The notes under the pieces are model-generated. The model had not been told where the DNA came from and ran no database searches. It saw nothing but the letters and a program-made list of their open reading frames with translations. The position numbers were made by a program, and so were the translations under genes. 64,000 nt of DNA, taken from NCBI RefSeq assembly GCF_026341825.1, contig NZ_JAPENY010000003.1, forward strand, positions 2,294,001 through 2,358,000. Direction: 5' to 3'. This stretch comes from Streptomyces sp. NBC_00620. Its GTDB lineage: Bacteria > Actinomycetota > Actinomycetes > Streptomycetales > Streptomycetaceae. Of the stretch, positions 54,931-63,537 are shown piece after piece (position 1 is the stretch's first letter; each line of letters opens with the position of its first letter).

Positions 54931-56583
54931 TCAGGGAGTGACCCGTGATATCTGGCGGACCGTTGCCTGGTCGGCTGGGGTCGATCGGGTCAGGTACTGG
55001 GGTACCGGAGTCGTGTCGTCGCCGGTGTCGCGGGCCAGGCCGTAGCGGATCGCGCCCTGGGCGGGGCCGGTGCGGATGTCCTCCGTGACCTTGTCCCAGG
55101 TGGAGGGCTGGACGAAGAGGTTGTAGTCGGCGGAGCCCTCGTTCTGGTGGAGGGTGACGGTGCCGTCGATCCAGAAGTACTCGTTCTGCCACATCTGTTG
55201 GGCGCCGGAGGGAAGGACTGCCGGGCCGGCGGACGGTCCGCCCATCCAGCTCGTGCCGTCCACCGAGCCGGACTGAACGTCGTCCATACGGTGCCCCCCA
55301 CCCGAGGCGACGTGAAAGAGCCTGCCGTCGAGGCCGGTCCAGGTCGGCATCACCAGGTCGCCCCGGCGTGCCCCGGGCCGTATCTGCCAGCGGACCCGGA
55401 AGTAGCCCACCCCGCTGAGGGTGACGGTCTCGCCGTTGTGGGTCAGCCCGGTGGCGGGAGCGCCCGTCGCCGTGATGCCCTGCTCGGCCCGGCGGGGCAG
55501 CGCCCCGGGCGGCGCGGTCGCGGAGGGCGCGCTGTCCACGGCGTCGACGACCGTGCCGTACAGCTCGACGCGGCTCGGAGCGGGAGAAGGGCTCGGCGGG
55601 CGGGCCGTGCTCGCCGCCGTGGGAGAGGCGACGGCTCGCGGGGGCGGCCGGTCCGGCGTCTGCGTCACGACGTACGCGCCACCCGCCGCGATGGTCGCGC
55701 CCGCTGTGACCGCGACGGCGGGTTTGGTGAGCGCGCTGAGGACCTTGGCGGACCACCCGACGGTCGTGGCGGCGGCCGCCGTCTTGCCACCGCCCAGCGC
55801 GAGCGAGAGCGTGAAGGCGACCGGCACCGGGACCAGCGCGATCCCGACGAGCAGCCGCTCGGCGGGTACGACCGACTCGCCCGGACGCCCTGAGCAGTAC
55901 GCACAGCCCCGAACGTGCCGGGCGAGACGTTTGCGCCACACCGAGTCGGGCCGGCCGTCCCAACGGGTGGTCACCGAACCGAGATCCGGGCAGGCCGAGT
56001 CGAGCGCCCGGACGATGCCGCGCGCCGCCTCCAGTCGTTCCTTCATGCGCTGGACGCGGACGGCGGCGTGCTGCCGGCTGATGCCGACCGCCGACGCCAG
56101 CTCCCGCCGGGTGAGTTCGCCCGCGACCTCCAGCCACCAGAGCGAGAGCAACTGGCGGTCCTCGTCGTCGAGCCAGCGCACCGCCTCCGCGACCTCGCGC
56201 CGCTGCCCCTCCAACTGGAGCCGCAGCACGGTGAGTTCGGCGAAGTCGGCGGCCTGCACGCCCGAGCCGTCGGCCGGCGGCTCGGAGGTGCGGCGGCGCG
56301 CCCGGTCGCGTATCTGCCGCATCGCGATGGCGACCAGCCAGGACCGGAAGCTGTCCGGGTCGCGCAGCGAGCCGAGGTTGTCGACGGCGCGCAGCATGGT
56401 CTCCTGCACGACGTCGTCGACGTCCGCGTGGCCGTTCAGGGCGCGTCCGACGATGTTGTAGACGAGGGGCAGCCAGCCCGCCACCAGTTCGTCGAGGGCG
56501 CGCCGGTCACCGGCCTGCGCGGCCCCGATGGTGGAGCGCCACTGCCGCCCGTCCACGTACGACCCTTCTCCGCGTGTTGTCAC
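54931..56583 (-). CDS. ECF sigma factor fused to zinc-binding, membrane and extracytoplasmic domains
   Basis: The product is 550 residues. Sigma region 2 is at about 38-98 (ADVDDVVQETMLRAVDNLGS) and region 4 at about 130-190 (ASAVGISRQHAAVRVQRMKE). H223-x3-C227-x2-C230 follows, as in zinc anti-sigma domains, then hydrophobic segments at about 243-264 and 287-306. A Pro/Ser linker leads to an extracytoplasmic domain of about 200 residues with no family I recognise. This layout matches the membrane-tethered ECF52-like group. Start GTG 56583 overlaps the lyase stop (GTGA), so sensor-sigma and enzyme are made together. Confidence 0.88.
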   Translation of the reverse strand: MTTRGEGSYVDGRQWRSTIGAAQAGDRRALDELVAGWLPLVYNIVGRALNGHADVDDVVQETMLRAVDNLGSLRDPDSFRSWLVAIAMRQIRDRARRRTSEPPADGSGVQAADFAELTVLRLQLEGQRREVAEAVRWLDDEDRQLLSLWWLEVAGELTRRELASAVGISRQHAAVRVQRMKERLEAARGIVRALDSACPDLGSVTTRWDGRPDSVWRKRLARHVRGCAYCSGRPGESVVPAERLLVGIALVPVPVAFTLSLALGGGKTAAAATTVGWSAKVLSALTKPAVAVTAGATIAAGGAYVVTQTPDRPPPRAVASPTAASTARPPSPSPAPSRVELYGTVVDAVDSAPSATAPPGALPRRAEQGITATGAPATGLTHNGETVTLSGVGYFRVRWQIRPGARRGDLVMPTWTGLDGRLFHVASGGGHRMDDVQSGSVDGTSWMGGPSAGPAVLPSGAQQMWQNEYFWIDGTVTLHQNEGSADYNLFVQPSTWDKVTEDIRTGPAQGAIRYGLARDTGDDTTPVPQYLTRSTPADQATVRQISRVTP

Positions 56584-57869
56584 TTGGCGTAGAGCAGCGT
56601 CCCGAAGCCGAGCTGGTCGTAGCCGCCGCTGTTGGGCCCGTACTGACCGCCGCCGCCTTCCGCTCGTACTTTCTCAGCCATGGTGGTGATGAAGGGGACG
56701 GAGAGGCGGCGGCGCCGGGCGTAGTGGTAGTGCAGAACGTCCCAGACCGGGCGGAGTTGGTCACGGTCCTGGGCGGCGATCACCGTCTGCTCGTTGTACT
56801 TTCCGACGCCCTGCCCGCTCCGCCAGGAGTACTTCGTGAAGGGGACCTCCTGGCCGAGGTTGTACTTGGCGACGTACTGGGCGGCCTTCATGAACCGGTT
56901 GTCGTCGTAGCCGTAGAGGTCGTCGCCCTGGGACCAGGCCATCTCACAGAAGGCGCCCATCTGCCCCATGCCCATCATGGTGTGCCCCTGGTCGCGGCCC
57001 GACTCCTGCCACTGGGCGAGGCCCTGCGACTCGTACACGAAGGGGACGGCGTTCTTGATCGACCCGTTCCCCGCGCCGTTCTTGAAGTAGTCCACCGCCT
57101 GGTCGTACTTGGCTCGGTCGTCGCACAGGATGCCGATGGCCAGGATCGAGTTCATGTTGCACAGGTCCCAGTTGGCCCAGTAGTTGGTGATGCAGGCGTC
57201 GTTGTGGCCGGTCAGGAACTGGTTGTTGAGGGGGTAGAAGACGCTGAGCAGCATCTTCTGGAAGCGGGTGAGGTCGAACCCGTCGTAGCCGCGCATGAGT
57301 TCGGCGGTGTTGGCGAACTGGTAGCCGTAGATCCCGGCGGCCAGAAAGCGGTCGGCGTTCCCGGTCACCGTGGTCAGCGTGGCCGACCAGGCGTTGAGGA
57401 TGTCGCGGGCGGTGTCGCCGTTGGCCTTGGTGCCGGCGATCTTCCAGCGCAGGGCGTTCTGGTAGGCGGCGTGGATGTCGTTGTAGAGGGTCGCGTAGTT
57501 CTGGCCTGTCCCGCCGCGGACGATCGTGGCGCGCGGGTTGGGCCTCCAGGTGCTCTGGGAGTGGTTGTTGGCGGTGAGTCGCTCCCAACCGGCGAGCCAG
57601 GGCTGGGACTTCGCCGCCACCCTGACCTTCGCGCGGTTGAGCTCGCCGTAGGCGTGCAGCATGCCCGGGTGGGTGAACGCCTTCGCCGTCGTTGTCGGCG
57701 TCGGCGCCGCGTCGGCGTTGTCGCTGCCGGACATCACGATCGCCGCGCCGCCGCCGACGGCCGCGGTGGCGGCGAGACCGCCGCCGATGCGCAGGACGCC
57801 TCGGCGGGTCAGGCGGTGCTTGTTCTCGCGCTTCGGCTCGTTGGTGTTCTGGCGCTTGTGCGCAGGCAT
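56580..57869 (-). CDS. Tat-exported alginate-lyase-family polysaccharide lyase
   Basis: The product is 429 residues. The Tat signal is RLTRRGVLRIGGGLAATAA (cleavage near DNADA, about 55). The mature part is an (alpha/alpha)-barrel of the alginate-lyase family, with TANNHSQSTWRPNPRA, ITNYWANWDLCNMNSILAIG and the hallmark QESGRDQGHTMMGMG (catalytic Asn/His/Tyr area). The polysaccharide is unknown; alginate or another uronate polymer is plausible. The ATG at 57869 fits the signal peptide. An inverted repeat CGAAACTTTCG lies about 90 bp upstream. Confidence 0.85.
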   Translation of the reverse strand: MPAHKRQNTNEPKRENKHRLTRRGVLRIGGGLAATAAVGGGAAIVMSGSDNADAAPTPTTTAKAFTHPGMLHAYGELNRAKVRVAAKSQPWLAGWERLTANNHSQSTWRPNPRATIVRGGTGQNYATLYNDIHAAYQNALRWKIAGTKANGDTARDILNAWSATLTTVTGNADRFLAAGIYGYQFANTAELMRGYDGFDLTRFQKMLLSVFYPLNNQFLTGHNDACITNYWANWDLCNMNSILAIGILCDDRAKYDQAVDYFKNGAGNGSIKNAVPFVYESQGLAQWQESGRDQGHTMMGMGQMGAFCEMAWSQGDDLYGYDDNRFMKAAQYVAKYNLGQEVPFTKYSWRSGQGVGKYNEQTVIAAQDRDQLRPVWDVLHYHYARRRRLSVPFITTMAEKVRAEGGGGQYGPNSGGYDQLGFGTLLYAK

Positions 57870-57959
57870 GCGGTGCTCCCGGGCGGAGGGGTGGTCTGAC
57901 ACACAGGAGACGGAGCGACGCCCTCCGCGATAACAGTTTTTCTCTTGGGATCTCTCTTC

Positions 57960-57970
57960 CGAAACTTTCG
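57960..57970. promoter_or_regulatory. CGAAACTTTCG palindrome before the lyase gene
   Basis: CGAAACTTTCG is near-palindromic, with arms CGAAA/TTTCG. Similar sequences are known before streptomycete xylanase genes and may bind a LacI-type repressor. Only one copy was noticed in the window. Confidence 0.45.
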
Positions 57971-58131
57971 AGGCCGCTTCCCGCCTAGGGGTAATCCCTG
58001 ACAACACCCCTACGTAGTACGGGAGTTACTCGGGGTCGATGCCAGGGGCGGGGCCCTTCCTGGTGAGGATCCGTGTGGGCGCGTACGGCCGCAGGATGAT
58101 CGCAAACACCCCCGGCCACCAGGAGCAGCCC

Positions 58132-59283
58132 ATGCGCACACGCACCGTCACCGCCGTCACCGCCGCCCTCGTCCTGGGCCTGGCGGCGGGCCCGCTGGCC
58201 ACCCCCGCCTTAGCGTCCTCACCCGTGGTCGCTCCGTCCACCAACGGCCCGGACGCGGCTGCCCTGACCGCCGCGCTCGCCGGGCTGCCCGACTCCGACG
58301 CGACGGCCGCGCTCGTACGGGTCGGCGGCACCGACGGGAGCTGGCGCGGGAGCGCCGGGGTGCACGATCTCGAAAGCGGCCGGGCGGCGGACCCGAACGG
58401 GCTGTTCCGAGCCGGTTCGACGACGAAGGTGGTCACGGCGGCGGTTGTGCTCCAGCTCGTGGCGGAGGGAAACGTGGACCTCGGCCGGCCCGCCCGGCAC
58501 TATCTGCCGGACCTGATCCCGGCGGCGTACAAGAAGGTCACCGTGCGCCAACTCCTCAACCACACCAGCGGAATTCCGGCCCCCGACTTCCCGGGCGACA
58601 CCTTCGAGGAGGTGTACGCGCACCGCTTCGACATCCACACGGCCCGCGAGATGGTCGCCTCGGCCACCGCGAAGAAGCCCGAGTTCACGCCGGGCACCGC
58701 GCAGCACTACCTCAACATCGGCTACACCGTCCTCGAGGTGCTGATCGAGCGGGTCACCGGGCACTCGTACGAGCAGGAGGCAGCCGGCCGGATCTTCGGC
58801 CCGCTGGGGATGCGGAACACGTACCTCCCGGGCACCGACCCGGAGATCAGGGGGCCGCACAATCACGGCTATCAGGCCGTGGAGCGCGCGGACGGGACGA
58901 CGGAGTTGCGCGATGTCACCGTGTGGGGTGCCACGGACGCCGGGGCGGCAGGGGCCATGATCTCCACGACGGCGGATCTGGAGCGGTTCCTGAAGGCGCT
59001 CTTCCGTGGACAGGTGGTGCCGCAGCGGCAGTTGAAGGAGATGTTCACGGTTCCGGCGGGCGTGCCGGACGCCACGATGAGCGCGGGTCTCGAGCGGTAT
59101 GTCACCTCGGACGGCACGGAGTTGTGGCTGAAGACGGGCGGCCGCTGGGGCTACAACACGTTCATCGGCGCCACCCGCGACCTGTCCCGGACCCTCGTCT
59201 ACTCCGTCAACTCGACCGATGCGAAGGGCCAGGGCATGAATCCGGTCGCCGAGCGCATCGTACGGGCGACGTTCACGCTGTGA
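58132..59283 (+). CDS. Secreted serine hydrolase, beta-lactamase/DD-peptidase family
   Basis: The product is 383 residues. A signal peptide (about 1-29, ending ALA-SS) precedes a class C/DD-carboxypeptidase-like fold. The three penicilloyl-serine motifs are visible: S-x-x-K in AGSTTKVV (near 100), Y-x-N in HYLNIG, and K-T-G in WLKTGGRWGYN. It resembles the Streptomyces D-alanyl-D-alanine carboxypeptidases. AGGAG lies before the ATG at 58132. The stop overlaps the next convergent gene by 11 bp. Confidence 0.92.
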   Translation: MRTRTVTAVTAALVLGLAAGPLATPALASSPVVAPSTNGPDAAALTAALAGLPDSDATAALVRVGGTDGSWRGSAGVHDLESGRAADPNGLFRAGSTTKVVTAAVVLQLVAEGNVDLGRPARHYLPDLIPAAYKKVTVRQLLNHTSGIPAPDFPGDTFEEVYAHRFDIHTAREMVASATAKKPEFTPGTAQHYLNIGYTVLEVLIERVTGHSYEQEAAGRIFGPLGMRNTYLPGTDPEIRGPHNHGYQAVERADGTTELRDVTVWGATDAGAAGAMISTTADLERFLKALFRGQVVPQRQLKEMFTVPAGVPDATMSAGLERYVTSDGTELWLKTGGRWGYNTFIGATRDLSRTLVYSVNSTDAKGQGMNPVAERIVRATFTL

Positions 59284-59800
59284 CGGCCGCCGCGGCCGGG
59301 GGCGCCGGGGTGAGCGCCTCCAGCCGCTTGATCCTCTGCCGTACGACGTACAGCGGGATGATCCCGAACACCCCGAAGGACATGTCGATGACGGTCCACC
59401 AGAAGGGGATTCCGCGGATCGGCCCGCAGATCAGCGCGAGCGGGATGATCCCGGCGCAGGCGATCATGCCGAACTCGATGACCCAGATGTTGCGCACGGG
59501 ATCGCGGTAGGGCCCGTAGAAGGCGACCGCGATGACCAGATGCGCGAACGCCAGCCAGTCCGTGCCGTACAGCACGAAGGGGTACTCCGCGTCGGTGGCT
59601 TCGAGTCCCTGGCGCACCCGCTCGATCCAGTCCATCAGGGCGGGCAGGTGCTCGGGCACGGACAGCGCCCTCAACACGTCCTCGGTCCAGCGCAGTTCGT
59701 GCACCAGGGGAAAGGCCGTGGCGCCGCTGAGCACCAGGCAGACGACGAAGAGGACCAACCACGCGCGGATGCCCTTCAGAAGGGCGGCTCTGTCACTCAT
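59273..59800 (-). CDS. Conserved small integral membrane protein
   Basis: The product is 175 residues with four predicted helices (about 12-32, 84-100, 108-128 and 133-153) and a basic C-terminal tail ending in Ala/Pro. The pattern YGTDWLAFAHLVIAVAFYGP with D-P-V-R-N-x-W recurs in an uncharacterised bacterial membrane family. No catalytic motif was seen. It is transcribed toward the serine hydrolase. Confidence 0.75.
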   Translation of the reverse strand: MSDRAALLKGIRAWLVLFVVCLVLSGATAFPLVHELRWTEDVLRALSVPEHLPALMDWIERVRQGLEATDAEYPFVLYGTDWLAFAHLVIAVAFYGPYRDPVRNIWVIEFGMIACAGIIPLALICGPIRGIPFWWTVIDMSFGVFGIIPLYVVRQRIKRLEALTPAPPAAAAVTA

Positions 59801-59845
59801 GGCAGCAGCGTACGCCCCGAGTTGAACACGTTCAAAACTGCCCCC

Positions 59846-60496
59846 TCACCACGCGTCCCAGTGCAGCACCTCCTCACGCGGCACCCGGCGGGCCGGGCGG
59901 AAGCCGGTGCCGAGGGTGTACGCGACCGGGATGAGGGCGGCCTGCATGACCTCGCCGTAGGGGATGCCGAGGATGCGGGCGGCCTCCTTCTCGTGGACGA
60001 GGTTGCCGGTCGTCCAGCAGGTGCCGAGGCCACGGGCGCGGGCCGCCAGCATGAAGCTCCACACGGCCGGGAGTATCGAGCCCCAGGTGCCGGCCTGGCG
60101 GACGACCGGCGCGTCGTCCGTGCGGCCCTCGACGCAGGGGATCACGAGTGCCGGGACCTCGTGGAGGTGCTCGTAGAGATGCGTCGCGCCGGAGAAGACA
60201 CGGTCCATGACCCCCGGGACGACATTGGCCCGCCGTACGTCGCGGGTCGGGACAGGGTCGGAGACGCCGGGCGTGGCCACACCCGCGCGCCACACCTCGG
60301 CGAGCTCGGCCCGCCGCTCCTCGTCAGTGACGATCACGAAATGCCAGCGCTGACGGTTGCGTCCGGTGGGCGCCTGGACGGCCAAGTCCACGCATTCTTC
60401 GAGGAGTTGACGAGGCACCGGGCGAGTGAGGTCGAGGCGGTGGCGTACCGCGCGGGTGGTGGAGAGCAGCTCGTCGGAAGAGAGGTCGAGAGTCAT
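59846..60496 (-). CDS. Nitroreductase family protein
   Basis: The product is 216 residues, an FMN-dependent fold. VDLAVQAPTGRNRQRWHFVI (FMN-binding Arg/Ser region) is at about 36-55, and AGTWGSILPAVWSFMLAARA and GLGTCWTTGNLVHEKEAARIL follow. It would reduce quinones or nitro compounds with NAD(P)H. The ATG at 60496 is chosen by family length. It is divergent from an IclR regulator with 120 bp between the starts, which may control it. Confidence 0.9.
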   Translation of the reverse strand: MTLDLSSDELLSTTRAVRHRLDLTRPVPRQLLEECVDLAVQAPTGRNRQRWHFVIVTDEERRAELAEVWRAGVATPGVSDPVPTRDVRRANVVPGVMDRVFSGATHLYEHLHEVPALVIPCVEGRTDDAPVVRQAGTWGSILPAVWSFMLAARARGLGTCWTTGNLVHEKEAARILGIPYGEVMQAALIPVAYTLGTGFRPARRVPREEVLHWDAW

Positions 60497-60537
60497 GTGT
60501 TGACCATCGCGGGCGGCGAGGTGAACCGGCAACGCAC

Positions 60538-60558
60538 CGCTTTCACTGAGTAAAAGCG
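60538..60558. promoter_or_regulatory. Inverted repeat between nitroreductase and IclR genes
   Basis: CGCTTT (60538-60543, allowing one base either way) and AAAGCG (60553-60558) flank a 9-bp AT-richer spacer in the divergent promoter region. It is a candidate IclR site. Confidence 0.4.
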
Positions 60559-60616
60559 TGAGGATCAAGGCCGGACGACCGAGACATGACGAACGAAAGG
60601 CGGTACGCGGCCATGA

Positions 60617-61321
60617 GTGAACGTCGTGGGTGAGAGCGTCGCGGGGCGGGTCTTCTCGGTGCTGGACGCGTTCGAGGGCGCGCCGGACACCCTGCGGCTG
60701 ACCGACATCGCCCGCCGCACCGGGCTGCCGCTGCCGACCGCGCTGCGCATGGTCCGCGAACTGGTCGCCTGGGGCGGCCTGGAGCGCGCCACCGACGGCT
60801 CGTACCGACTCGGTACGCGCATCCGGGCGCTGGGCGCCGCGGCCCCCTGTCCGCGCGGGCTCCTCGACGCGGCGCTTCCGGCGCTGCGCGCGCTGACGGC
60901 CCGTACGGGCGGCCACGCGGACGTCGCTGTCCCGGCGGACGGCACCGCTCTGTGCCTGGTGACCGGCGAACGGCTGCCGCTGCACGCGACGGCGGCGGGA
61001 AAGATCCTGCTGGCACACGGGCACGGCCGACCTGCCACTGCCATACGCCACACCCCGTACACCCTGACCGCACCAGGCGCCCTCGGCGCCCAGCTGACCC
61101 GAATCCGCGAGACCGGCCTGGCCGAGGGCCACGAGGAGTACCGGCTCGGTGAACTCTCCCTGGCCGCCCCGGTGTCACGCGCCGGCCTCACGGTCGCCGC
61201 CGTCACGGTGACCACCGGAACCGGCACCCCGCGGCTCCGGCTCGCCCCCGCCGTACGCGAGGCAGCGGCCGCCATCGGCCGGGCTCTCGACGCGCCACCG
61301 CGTGCGACGGCGCGACCGTAG
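60617..61321 (+). CDS. IclR-family transcriptional regulator
   Basis: The product is 234 residues. The winged helix-turn-helix is at about 10-65 (LTDIARRTGLPLPTALRMVR). The effector domain follows with HATAAGKILLAHG and LGELSLAAPV. It is slightly shorter than most family members because the effector domain's central part is reduced. The start is GTG 60617; no strong ribosome site marks it. Its stop codon abuts the next convergent gene's stop. Confidence 0.88.
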   Translation: MNVVGESVAGRVFSVLDAFEGAPDTLRLTDIARRTGLPLPTALRMVRELVAWGGLERATDGSYRLGTRIRALGAAAPCPRGLLDAALPALRALTARTGGHADVAVPADGTALCLVTGERLPLHATAAGKILLAHGHGRPATAIRHTPYTLTAPGALGAQLTRIRETGLAEGHEEYRLGELSLAAPVSRAGLTVAAVTVTTGTGTPRLRLAPAVREAAAAIGRALDAPPRATARP

Positions 61322-61828
61322 TCAGCCCTGCGAAGCCGCCCGTGTGGCGTCGCCCGTGCTCGGAACCGTCGACACCTCGGCGGGTTGCAAAGTCGGGGTC
61401 GCAGAGGCCGCGCTGGGGGCTTGTGTGCTGCTCGGGGAGCGGGAGCTGCCTGTCCGGGAACCTTCGGTGGGGCGGGAGTCGACGGGCCCGGGGGTCGCCG
61501 AGGGGGTGGGCGCGGTCGAAGGAACGGTCGTGGGCGTAGGAGAAGTCGTGGCCGGAGGACTGCTCGCGGGGGGCGGAGCGAGAGGCACCGTCGGGGAGAC
61601 CGGCACCTCGGGCGTCGCCAGGACGATGGGCAGCGTGACGATGGCGGCGACGGCGCACGACAGACCGACCCCGGCCGCGGCGCGGAGCAGCCGGCGGCGG
61701 GCGGCGCCGCGGCGGATCGCCTCGTAGCGGCCGGGGGGTGGGCCGAGGTAGTCGGAGGCGGGCCGCAGGATGACGGCGAGCGGGTCGTCGGGGTCGAAGT
61801 CCGGACCCTGGTCAGAGTGTGTGATCAA
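61322..61828 (-). CDS. Single-pass membrane protein paired with ECF sigma factor
   Basis: The product is 168 residues. A cytoplasmic N-terminus (about 1-47, acidic then basic) is followed by one helix (about 48-72) and a Ser/Thr/Pro-rich outer tail of about 95 residues. It starts 17 bp inside the sigma gene, a common arrangement for anti-sigma factors. No zinc HxxxCxxC motif is present, so an anti-sigma role is inferred only from position and topology. Confidence 0.75.
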   Translation of the reverse strand: MITHSDQGPDFDPDDPLAVILRPASDYLGPPPGRYEAIRRGAARRRLLRAAAGVGLSCAVAAIVTLPIVLATPEVPVSPTVPLAPPPASSPPATTSPTPTTVPSTAPTPSATPGPVDSRPTEGSRTGSSRSPSSTQAPSAASATPTLQPAEVSTVPSTGDATRAASQG

Positions 61829-62327
61829 GGCTTCTCCTCAGATGGGCACGAAGCAGTTCTCGGGCCGCGTGGAGGTCGGCCTTGATGGTTCCTTCCTTGC
61901 GCCCGGTCAGCACGGATACCTCCCGGATCGGCATGTCAGCGTAGTAGTGCAGCAGGATCGGGACGCGCAGTCGTTCCGGCAGGGACTGCACGAGCAGTCG
62001 TACCGACGGGTCCGCCTGTTCGGTCTCCGGGCGGACGGCGGCTTCGACCGTCGCACGGTGCACGGCTTTTCGTTCGCGCTCGATCTTGCGCCAGTGGTCC
62101 CGGACGAGGTTGGCCGCGGTGACGTAGAGGAAACCGCGGGGCTCCTCCACCGACGTCCAGCGGGCCCAGAGCCTGGTGAACGCCTCGGAGGCGATCTCGT
62201 GGGCCGTCTCGTCGTCGTCGACCAGTCGACGGCACCAGCCGGCGAGGCGCGGGTAGAGGGCGGCGAACAGCTCGGACGCTGCCCTCTCGCGGGACCGTTT
62301 CAACGTTCTCCATGGTCGTGGTGGCAC
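61812..62327 (-). CDS. ECF RNA polymerase sigma factor
   Basis: The product is 171 residues. Region 2 is at about 18-85 (ETAHEIASEAFTRLWARWTS, YVTAANLVRDHWRK) and region 4 at about 112-165 (REVSVLTGRKEGTIKADLHA). It should direct RNA polymerase to extracytoplasmic-stress or surface genes. It is followed at once by the single-pass membrane protein. The sortase pair lies 94 bp upstream on the same strand. Confidence 0.9.
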   Translation of the reverse strand: MPPRPWRTLKRSRERAASELFAALYPRLAGWCRRLVDDDETAHEIASEAFTRLWARWTSVEEPRGFLYVTAANLVRDHWRKIERERKAVHRATVEAAVRPETEQADPSVRLLVQSLPERLRVPILLHYYADMPIREVSVLTGRKEGTIKADLHAARELLRAHLRRSLDHTL

Positions 62328-62420
62328 CCGTACGGCACCGTGGGGAAGGATCCCAGGCCGTCGGCGTACGTTCCATCGGCCCAGGATCCCGGTGTCGGAT
62401 TGGGGGTTACGTGTGGCGGG

Positions 62421-63050
62421 TCAGGGGGCGGCCTCGCTCAGCGCGGCGAAGACGATCACGTTGTCGGGGTAGCCGTCGTCGGTGAGCGTCCCACCGCAGG
62501 TGACGAGCCGCAGCTCCGGGCGGCCCACGTCGCCGTAGACGTCGTCCGTCGGGAAGTCCGCCTTGGCGACCGTCCGTACGGAGGTGACGCCGAACACCGC
62601 CTCCGTGCCGTTCTCCAGGCGCGCCACGATCCTGTCGCCCCGGTGCAGCCCCGCGAGGTGACGGAAGACCCCGTCCCCGTAGGCGCCGACCGTGACATGG
62701 CCGAGGATCACCGACGGGCCGGTCTGGCCCGGCGTCGGCGAGTGCCGGTACCAGCCCGCCTGGTCGTGTGCCGTGATCGGGGGGACCTGCACGGTGCCGT
62801 CCGAGGCCAGGCCCAGCCGCATGACCGGGGTGTCGACCTCGATGGCCGGGATCTGCAGCCTGACCGGGACCGACCGCGCGAGAGCGTGCGTCGCCTTCGC
62901 GGAGGGCCCCGAGGACGGTGGCGTGCTCGTGCCGGGGCGTGCGGTAGCGGGCTGTCCCCCGGCCTGCCCGCCGCCACCGCCGCCCCCGCAGCTCACGAGC
63001 AGCGAGGCCACCGCCGCGGTGGTGAAGGCGCGCCTGGAGGGCGAGGTCAT
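62421..63050 (-). CDS. Class F sortase (lipoprotein-type N-terminus)
   Basis: The product is 209 residues. The N-terminus is PSRRAFTTAAVASLLVSCGG, with twin Arg and a lipobox Cys at about 21, then a Gly-run linker. The sortase barrel shows the catalytic His in ILGHVTV (about 117) and Cys in LRLVTCGG (about 185), with Arg supplied near the C-terminus. It covalently anchors proteins bearing an LPxTG-like signal. The ATG overlaps the stop of the upstream gene by 4 bp, and that gene encodes the probable substrate. Confidence 0.9.
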   Translation of the reverse strand: MTSPSRRAFTTAAVASLLVSCGGGGGGGQAGGQPATARPGTSTPPSSGPSAKATHALARSVPVRLQIPAIEVDTPVMRLGLASDGTVQVPPITAHDQAGWYRHSPTPGQTGPSVILGHVTVGAYGDGVFRHLAGLHRGDRIVARLENGTEAVFGVTSVRTVAKADFPTDDVYGDVGRPELRLVTCGGTLTDDGYPDNVIVFAALSEAAP

Positions 63051-63409
63051 GCCCCGGTCGCCCGCCGGCGCCGTACGACATAGAACGCCACGCCGCCCGC
63101 GGCGAACACCGCGGCCGCTCCCCCGCCGATCAGCGCACCGTCGGTTCCGGACTGCGCCGAGGCCGGCGCCACACCGGTGTCGGGCGCTCCCTCCGGTACC
63201 CGGGAGACCTCGCCCGGGGCGGGCGCCGTGGTCGGTTCAGCGCTCGGAGCCCTGGTCGGCTCCGCACTCGGAGCCTGGGACGGGGACGCGCTCTCGGACA
63301 CGCGGGTGGGGACCGGGCTCGGGGACGCCCCGTCGGCGAACGCGGGCATCGCGCTCGCCAGCACGGCGGTGCACCCGAGTGCCAGGGCGCTGAGGACAGT
63401 TCGGCGCAT
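63047..63409 (-). CDS. Probable sortase substrate, short Ser/Pro-rich surface protein
   Basis: The product is 120 residues. A signal peptide (about 1-25, ending AFA-DG) precedes a Pro/Ser/Ala-rich stalk with repeats of SAEPTxAP. The C-terminus has GAPDTGVAPA, a hydrophobic helix (about 92-112) and RRRR, the order of a cell-wall sorting signal, with APDTG in place of LPxTG. It is translationally coupled to the class F sortase. Confidence 0.85.
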   Translation of the reverse strand: MRRTVLSALALGCTAVLASAMPAFADGASPSPVPTRVSESASPSQAPSAEPTRAPSAEPTTAPAPGEVSRVPEGAPDTGVAPASAQSGTDGALIGGGAAAVFAAGGVAFYVVRRRRATGA

Positions 63410-63537
63410 GAATCGCTCTCTTTCGTCGGTCCGCCCGCGCTCTTGCCCTGCGGGCTGGGTTACGGATCGGGAGGAGAGACGATGCAGCGGCGGATCACGT
63501 TGTAAAGAGATGGCAAAGCCGGGCGGACGAGAAGCGG

